In this document: piece after piece, positions 6,666-10,240 of the stretch
Layout: each line of letters begins with the position of its first letter
Position numbering within the stretch: position 1 is the stretch's first letter
Assembly (NCBI GenBank): GCA_945897545.1
Contig: CAMDGJ010000094.1
Span: 1 to 10,240 of the forward strand
Direction of reading: 5' to 3'
Source of the DNA: Flavobacterium psychrophilum
GTDB taxonomy: Bacteria > Bacteroidota > Bacteroidia > Flavobacteriales > Flavobacteriaceae
Length of the DNA: 10,240 nt
The notes under the pieces: generated by a model
The model's input: only the letters and a program-made list of their open reading frames with translations
What the model was told of the DNA's origin: nothing
Databases searched by the model: none
Program-made: the position numbers and the translations under genes

Positions 6666-7494
6666 TATTTTTGTTTTTTAATTTATAAAAATCTTTTTTT
6701 CCTCGATTTGCATTTTTAATGGCTGTAGCAATGCGATTTATTTTTAATTTACCCTGTTTCAAATCAAAAAAAAGTTTAGCAGCCAAACCAGTAAAATAAT
6801 CCACGTTTAAAACCCTGGATAAAAATGCCCCCTGAATATAATACCGTTCTTTAAAATCAAATTTATCAGTTGAGGAAACTTCAGGATGTGAAACAATTAC
6901 ACTAGGAACAAATGCAATTTGCTGATTTTTTTTATTTAGATCCGATAAAAAAACAGCTTCTTCGCCCATTTCAAATCTGCTTCCGAGTCCAAAATTTTCA
7001 TCAAATTTAACTACTAATCCATCAAAAATCAACATATTTATACTTATTTCGATAGACAATACATTAAATAATTCGATTACGCTCAAATTCATTTTCGCAG
7101 TAGACAAATATTTTTTAAATAGTGTTCCATCAGGTCTATCGACACAAAAACTGATGACGGCTTTGCTTTGGTATTGATTATGAGCTTGCACAATTTTAGT
7201 GTCAAAATCTTTTTTATAGACGACATCATCATCTGCGATTAGAACAATTTTGCCTTTTGCTTTTTTTAATGCCAAATTTCTGCTTTTGGACAAGCCTTTT
7301 TCGAATGAATTAATAACGCGAACAGATGGAAAATCAGAAACTAGCAAATTACTTTCCCGAGTTTGATTAATAATTAAAATCGAAAATTCTGAAAAATGGC
7401 AAAAAGGAAACATCGGAATTAAAAAGTCCAAATCATTTCGGTTCATTGTTGAAACTAAAATTTCTAAATCTTGGTTTTTAAATTCGTTTGTCAA
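6658..7494 (-). CDS. Family 2-like glycosyltransferase
   Basis: A 278-residue GT-A type protein (counting from TTG at 7494). It starts with the strand LEILVSTMNR (10-19), then SILIINQT (38-45), GLSKSRNLALKKAKGKI (67-83), the metal-binding acidic cluster ADDDVVY (87-93), MGEEAVFL (176-183) equivalent to the family's ED motif, and H203. The N-terminal start is uncertain: the open frame reaches a TTG at 7515, but that codon lies inside a perfect -7 box (TATATTTG), and the first ATG (7446) would cut away the first beta-strand. I therefore prefer TTG at 7494. It heads the operon GT2-ketoisomerase-GT4 and overlaps the next gene by 8 bp. The likely role is adding a sugar during surface-polysaccharide repeat assembly; donor unknown. 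Confidence 0.82.
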   Translation of the reverse strand: MTNEFKNQDLEILVSTMNRNDLDFLIPMFPFCHFSEFSILIINQTRESNLLVSDFPSVRVINSFEKGLSKSRNLALKKAKGKIVLIADDDVVYKKDFDTKIVQAHNQYQSKAVISFCVDRPDGTLFKKYLSTAKMNLSVIELFNVLSIEISINMLIFDGLVVKFDENFGLGSRFEMGEEAVFLSDLNKKNQQIAFVPSVIVSHPEVSSTDKFDFKERYYIQGAFLSRVLNVDYFTGLAAKLFFDLKQGKLKINRIATAIKNANRGKKDFYKLKNKNSA

Positions 7495-7502
7495 TTTGTT
7501 AG

Positions 7503-7520
7503 TATATTTACACAAATATA
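7503..7520. promoter_or_regulatory. Inverted-repeat divergent promoter region
   Basis: TATATTT-ACAC-AAATATA is a perfect 7-bp inverted repeat with a 4-bp centre. Read on the minus strand, its outer part is TATATTTG (7520-7513), a full -7 consensus for the GT2-ketoisomerase-GT4 operon. On the plus strand it is TATATTTA (7503-7510), one mismatch, suitably placed for the gene starting at 7539. A TTTG at 7539-7536 (minus) gives a 15-bp spacer, shorter than usual; no good plus-strand -33 element is seen. The two start sites would interfere or be co-regulated through one dyad. Confidence 0.45.
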
Positions 7521-7538
7521 GAAATTTATGTTAGGCAA

Positions 7539-8678
7539 ATGAAAATACTTTTGATAGGAGAATACAGCCGATTGCACAATTCACTTAAAGAAGGTCTTGT
7601 TTCTCAAAATCATCATGTCATAACGGTAGCTACTGGCGATCACTTTAAGAAATATGATGTCGATTATACTGTTCATTCGGCTTTTTTTTCTGGCTTTTGG
7701 TTCGTCCGTAAAGCAGCAACTTTGGTTTATAAAACAACAACAATAGATCTGGAAAAAATCGAAAGAGCGGTTCGCTTTTATTTCTTGCTACCAAAACTTA
7801 AAGGATTCAATCACGTACAATTAATTAATTCCGATGCTATTGAAACCTATCCCTTTCTAGCTCGGTTTCTTTATAAAAAAGTGTTCAAAACCATTGAAAG
7901 TCGAAGTCTGTTGGTCTGTGGCGATGATACTCCCGTTATTGACTATTTGCTCAAAAAAGAATTAAAATATTCTGTTTTAACTCCGTACTTCGAGGATAAT
8001 TCATTAGAGAAACATTTTGAATTTCCTTTAAAATACAGAACTAAAAGTTATAGAAAAACCTTTGATTGGCTGACTGAAAATTGTAATTCTTTAATTGCTT
8101 CAGATTTAGATTATAAAATTCCACTCGAAGCAATGGGATACAAACCCCGTTTCATTCCAAACCCCATCAATACTGACACCATTGAATGTAAAGAATTAGA
8201 AATCACTACTCGAATTGTTATTTTTTTAGGAATCAATCGTGGGAGTTACGTCAAAAAAGGGATTCCATTTTTTGAAAAAGCCTTGGCTAAGATCAAGGAA
8301 AAATACAACAACAAAGTTGAAATAATAATTTCTGAAAACATTCCATACAGTCAATATATTTCGCTTTATGACAAAGCCCATATTCTGCTGGATCAAGTTT
8401 ATGCTTATGACCAAGGGTACAATGCGCTGGAAGCTATGGCAAAAGGAAAAGTAGTTTTCACAGGTGCCGAAACTGAGTTTACACAACACTACTATTTGAC
8501 CGAAAGAGTTGCAGTAAATGCTTTGCCCGATGTAGGGTCATTGGTCAATGAATTGTCCTTTTTAATTGAGAACCCAGATGAAATAATTACTATAGGAAAA
8601 CGAGCTAGAACCTTTATTGAGAAAGAACATAATTACATAAAAATCGCCAACAACTATTTAGACGTTTGGAAAAGCTAA
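7539..8678 (+). CDS. GT-B fold glycosyltransferase
   Basis: A 379-residue cytoplasmic protein with a GT-B outline: an N-terminal Rossmann-like start (MKILLIGEYSRLHNSL), linker strands FIPNPINTD (205-213), the C-terminal domain opening IVIFLGINRGSYVKKG (226-241), a charged helix, IIISENIPYSQYISLY (262-277) and DQVYAYDQGYNALEAM (285-300) followed by AKGK. The LEAM helix corresponds to the second glutamate (E298) of the GT4 E-x7-E motif, but the first glutamate position is Y290 and a DQ motif lies upstream, as in a divergent GT-B subfamily. It ends with a helical segment around 357-379. It is divergent from the GT2 operon with only tens of base pairs between them, and is followed 47 bp later by the MaoC-like gene. 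It probably transfers a sugar in the same polysaccharide pathway; substrate unknown. Confidence 0.8.
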   Translation: MKILLIGEYSRLHNSLKEGLVSQNHHVITVATGDHFKKYDVDYTVHSAFFSGFWFVRKAATLVYKTTTIDLEKIERAVRFYFLLPKLKGFNHVQLINSDAIETYPFLARFLYKKVFKTIESRSLLVCGDDTPVIDYLLKKELKYSVLTPYFEDNSLEKHFEFPLKYRTKSYRKTFDWLTENCNSLIASDLDYKIPLEAMGYKPRFIPNPINTDTIECKELEITTRIVIFLGINRGSYVKKGIPFFEKALAKIKEKYNNKVEIIISENIPYSQYISLYDKAHILLDQVYAYDQGYNALEAMAKGKVVFTGAETEFTQHYYLTERVAVNALPDVGSLVNELSFLIENPDEIITIGKRARTFIEKEHNYIKIANNYLDVWKS

Positions 8679-8697
8679 TTTTGAATACATATTATTG
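8666..8697 (+). promoter_or_regulatory. Weak candidate promoter for the MaoC-like gene
   Basis: TTG at 8666-8668 and TATTATTG at 8690-8697, spaced by 21 bp, resemble the Bacteroidota promoter with one mismatch in the -7 box. The -33 element is inside the end of the upstream glycosyltransferase gene. Read-through from that gene is an equal possibility, since no terminator separates them. Confidence 0.25.
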
Positions 8698-8725
8698 AGT
8701 TTAACAACTAAATTAAAAACCTAAA

Positions 8726-9142
8726 ATGAAAAAACCTAAAATTAATGATGTCTTTAAATATAGTTTTAGTTTCACAGACGAAGAGATTAAAACTTATGCA
8801 AAAATTTCTGGAGATTGCAATCCAATTCATGTTTCAGAAAATTATGGTAAGGAGTCATTTTTCGGAAAATGTATTGTACATGGTTTTTACAGTATCAGTA
8901 TATTTTCAAAAATATATGGCACTGTTTTATATCCAGATGAACACATCCTAATTAGTCAAAATGCTAAATATTTGAAACCCATTTTCACTGGTGTCGAATA
9001 CATTGCCGTTTTTACTGTCACACAATTATTTCATCAAAAAAATAGAGTTTTATATAAAAACGAAATCTTCGAAAAAACAACGGGAGAAATAAAAATAACA
9101 GGAGAGTCAATATTAATGAACAAAAAATATTATAATTGGTAG
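8726..9142 (+). CDS. MaoC-like (R)-specific hydratase/dehydratase (hotdog fold)
   Basis: A 138-residue single-hotdog protein. The hydratase-2 motif is clear at residues 24-55: YAKISGDCNPIH (24-35), in which D30 and H35 correspond to the catalytic Asp/His pair of PhaJ-type (R)-enoyl-CoA hydratases, then FFGKCIVHGFY (45-55). NAKYLKPIFTGVE (79-91) is the usual second conserved block. Length fits the PhaJ family (about 135-160). The expected reaction is reversible hydration of a trans-2-enoyl thioester to an (R)-3-hydroxyacyl thioester. There is no PHA or beta-oxidation gene nearby; it lies among glycosyltransferases and a flippase, so it may make a hydroxyacyl substituent for an amino sugar (inference). 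It starts at ATG 47 bp after the glycosyltransferase and converges on the flippase gene. Confidence 0.85.
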   Translation: MKKPKINDVFKYSFSFTDEEIKTYAKISGDCNPIHVSENYGKESFFGKCIVHGFYSISIFSKIYGTVLYPDEHILISQNAKYLKPIFTGVEYIAVFTVTQLFHQKNRVLYKNEIFEKTTGEIKITGESILMNKKYYNW

Positions 9143-9200
9143 TAATTATAAGATTATTATTACATAAAGTAAAAGTGTTGATGATAAATATATTACTGCA

Positions 9201-9216
9201 TTTATTTCAAAATAAA
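9201..9216. terminator. AT-only dyad between convergent genes, possible weak terminator
   Basis: TTTATTT-CA-AAATAAA is a perfect inverted repeat in the 98-bp gap between the convergent MaoC-like and flippase genes. As RNA it would form a six-pair A-U stem with a four-base loop on either strand. There is no GC in the stem and the only nearby T-run (9237-9242) is 20 bp away, so termination efficiency is doubtful. The rest of 9143-9240 shows no gene. Confidence 0.2.
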
Positions 9217-9240
9217 CAAATGGGTTATTAAAACTGTTTT

Positions 9241-10240
9241 TTATATTTTCTGACTTTCGTATAAATCAGATTTAAATAAAATTTTTCTAAAGAAAAATAA
9301 AATCAAAAAAAACAGCACAACATTAGTATAAAAATAAGCTTTTAAAACTCCCTCGATAGCATTGTTTTTCATTAGATAAACTGAAAGCAAAAAGTAAGAC
9401 AAATTAAAAAATATCTCTCCAATAAAGTATTCTTTCATCATCGTTTTTACTGAAATTTGATAACCAAACGCCAAAGTCATTATTTTGAAAAAATCGCCTA
9501 ATAATTGCCATACTAATAACTGATTAATATTTGAAAAGGACGCTGTAAAAGCCAAATTAATTATAATTTTTTTTGATAAAAAAATTATAATTAACATTAA
9601 TAAAAATATAGGAACAATAATCTTAAAATAGGATTTCAATTCATTTTTAAATTCAAAATCAGTTTTCAAAGATGCCAATTTAGGCAGATAATAAAGAGAC
9701 AATCCGGAATTAAAAAACACCATGTAAAAACCTGAAAATCTATTAATAGCATCCCAAATACCAGCTTCTTCGATAGAATTATATTGAACGATATTATTTC
9801 TAATAAAAACTAATGTTAGCGGAGCAAGAATTGCACTTAGCAAAGCCATTAGAGTAAATGATTTTATACTTTTAAGATATTTTAAATTTATTGATTTCTG
9901 TAAATCAAATTTAAAATATTCTTTTTCTTTTACAACAAATATAAAGGCAACCGCAATCATAAAAATTTCCCCTATTACAACAGAAAAAAGACCGCCAGAA
10001 ATATTTTTTTTCCAAATTAACAATCCTGCAACTATAAAAATTAAAACATTTGAAATAATTTGAATTAGTACAATCTTTTTGAATTTTCCTAAAGCATTAT
10101 ATATTGCTAACCAAAAAGTATTGATAACAATTAATGGTAATATCAAACCGAAAAATTGTATAGGAATAGAAAAATCTGCAGAATAAAAAAGGAAAGCCGA
10201 AATAGTTTTTGCAAAGCAAATAGTACTAATACCCAACAAT
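9241..10240 (-). CDS. wzx: WzxE-like O-antigen/oligosaccharide flippase, 5' end beyond window
   Basis: At least 332 residues of a polytopic membrane protein whose N-terminus lies past the right edge; the first in-window start-like codon (TTG at 10239) is not the true start. About nine or ten hydrophobic segments are visible, separated by short lysine-rich loops. The block FTLMALLSAILAPLTLVFIR, then EEAGIWDAINRFSGFYMVFF and LYYLPKLASL, closely parallels E. coli WzxE (FTLMALITSV, EVGIWQGVSSIS, VYLLPTLSRL, from memory), as do FTASFSNINQLLVWQLLGDFFK and the following FGYQISVKTMMKEYFIGE. WzxE-type proteins (about 415 residues) move undecaprenyl-diphosphate-linked oligosaccharides across the inner membrane, so roughly 85 residues are missing. 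It marks this locus as an O-antigen-type, Wzx-dependent cluster. It ends with TAA, facing the MaoC-like gene. Confidence 0.85.
   Translation of the reverse strand, partial: LLGISTICFAKTISAFLFYSADFSIPIQFFGLILPLIVINTFWLAIYNALGKFKKIVLIQIISNVLIFIVAGLLIWKKNISGGLFSVVIGEIFMIAVAFIFVVKEKEYFKFDLQKSINLKYLKSIKSFTLMALLSAILAPLTLVFIRNNIVQYNSIEEAGIWDAINRFSGFYMVFFNSGLSLYYLPKLASLKTDFEFKNELKSYFKIIVPIFLLMLIIIFLSKKIIINLAFTASFSNINQLLVWQLLGDFFKIMTLAFGYQISVKTMMKEYFIGEIFFNLSYFLLSVYLMKNNAIEGVLKAYFYTNVVLFFLILFFFRKILFKSDLYESQKI

Noticed and set aside
7495..7515. Extending the GT2 gene to the TTG at 7515
   Set aside because: That TTG is part of a perfect TATATTTG -7 box and would be upstream of the predicted transcription start. 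The added seven residues carry no family motif. It cannot be fully excluded.
9241..10240. Flippase as a truncated pseudogene
   Set aside because: It is shorter than WzxE only because the frame is still open at the window edge. The visible part is continuous, with conserved blocks in the right order.
1..10240. CRISPR arrays, insertion sequences, tRNA or rRNA genes, riboswitches
   Set aside because: No regularly spaced direct repeats, transposase frames with terminal inverted repeats, tRNA-like arms or rRNA sequence were seen by eye on either strand.

Overview
The window looks like chromosomal DNA of a Flavobacteriaceae bacterium, Flavobacterium-like. This rests on low GC content, genes without Shine-Dalgarno leaders, -7 boxes of the Bacteroidota TAnnTTTG type, an envelope pair (a large TPR protein and an outer-membrane protein) divergent from ftsE, and short GC-rich palindromic repeats of the CCCCCGAAGGGGG kind. 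The genus is an inference; there is no rRNA or other decisive marker.

Left part (1-3607), minus strand: a 1004-residue secreted TPR-repeat protein is followed, after about 90 bp, by the N-terminal 102 codons of an exported protein that is probably an outer-membrane beta-barrel/TonB-receptor-like protein and runs off the left edge. Two copies of a 26-bp GC-rich repeat lie in opposite orientation here. One is inside the signal-peptide coding region of the partial gene. The other supplies the stop codon of the TPR gene. A 196-bp divergent intergenic region with a 14-A tract and two promoter-like sequences separates this unit from ftsE.

Middle part (3608-5178), plus strand: ftsE (cell-division ABC ATPase) is coupled by a TAATG stop/start overlap to a family-2 glycosyltransferase. 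No ftsX is adjacent.

Right part (5179-10240): this looks like one edge of a surface-polysaccharide (O-antigen-type) cluster. A tightly overlapping minus-strand operon runs from a GT2 glycosyltransferase, through an FdtA/QdtA-type dTDP-sugar 3,4-ketoisomerase, to a GT4 glycosyltransferase. Divergent from it, on the plus strand, are a GT-B glycosyltransferase and a MaoC-fold (R)-hydratase. A WzxE-like O-antigen flippase, cut by the window end, faces the hydratase. Together they suggest assembly and membrane translocation of an oligosaccharide containing a 3-amino-3,6-dideoxyhexose (Fuc3N or Qui3N type), possibly carrying a hydroxyacyl group. The aminotransferase, acyltransferase, polymerase and initiating transferase are not in the window. 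No RNA gene, CRISPR array, insertion sequence or strong intrinsic terminator was seen.
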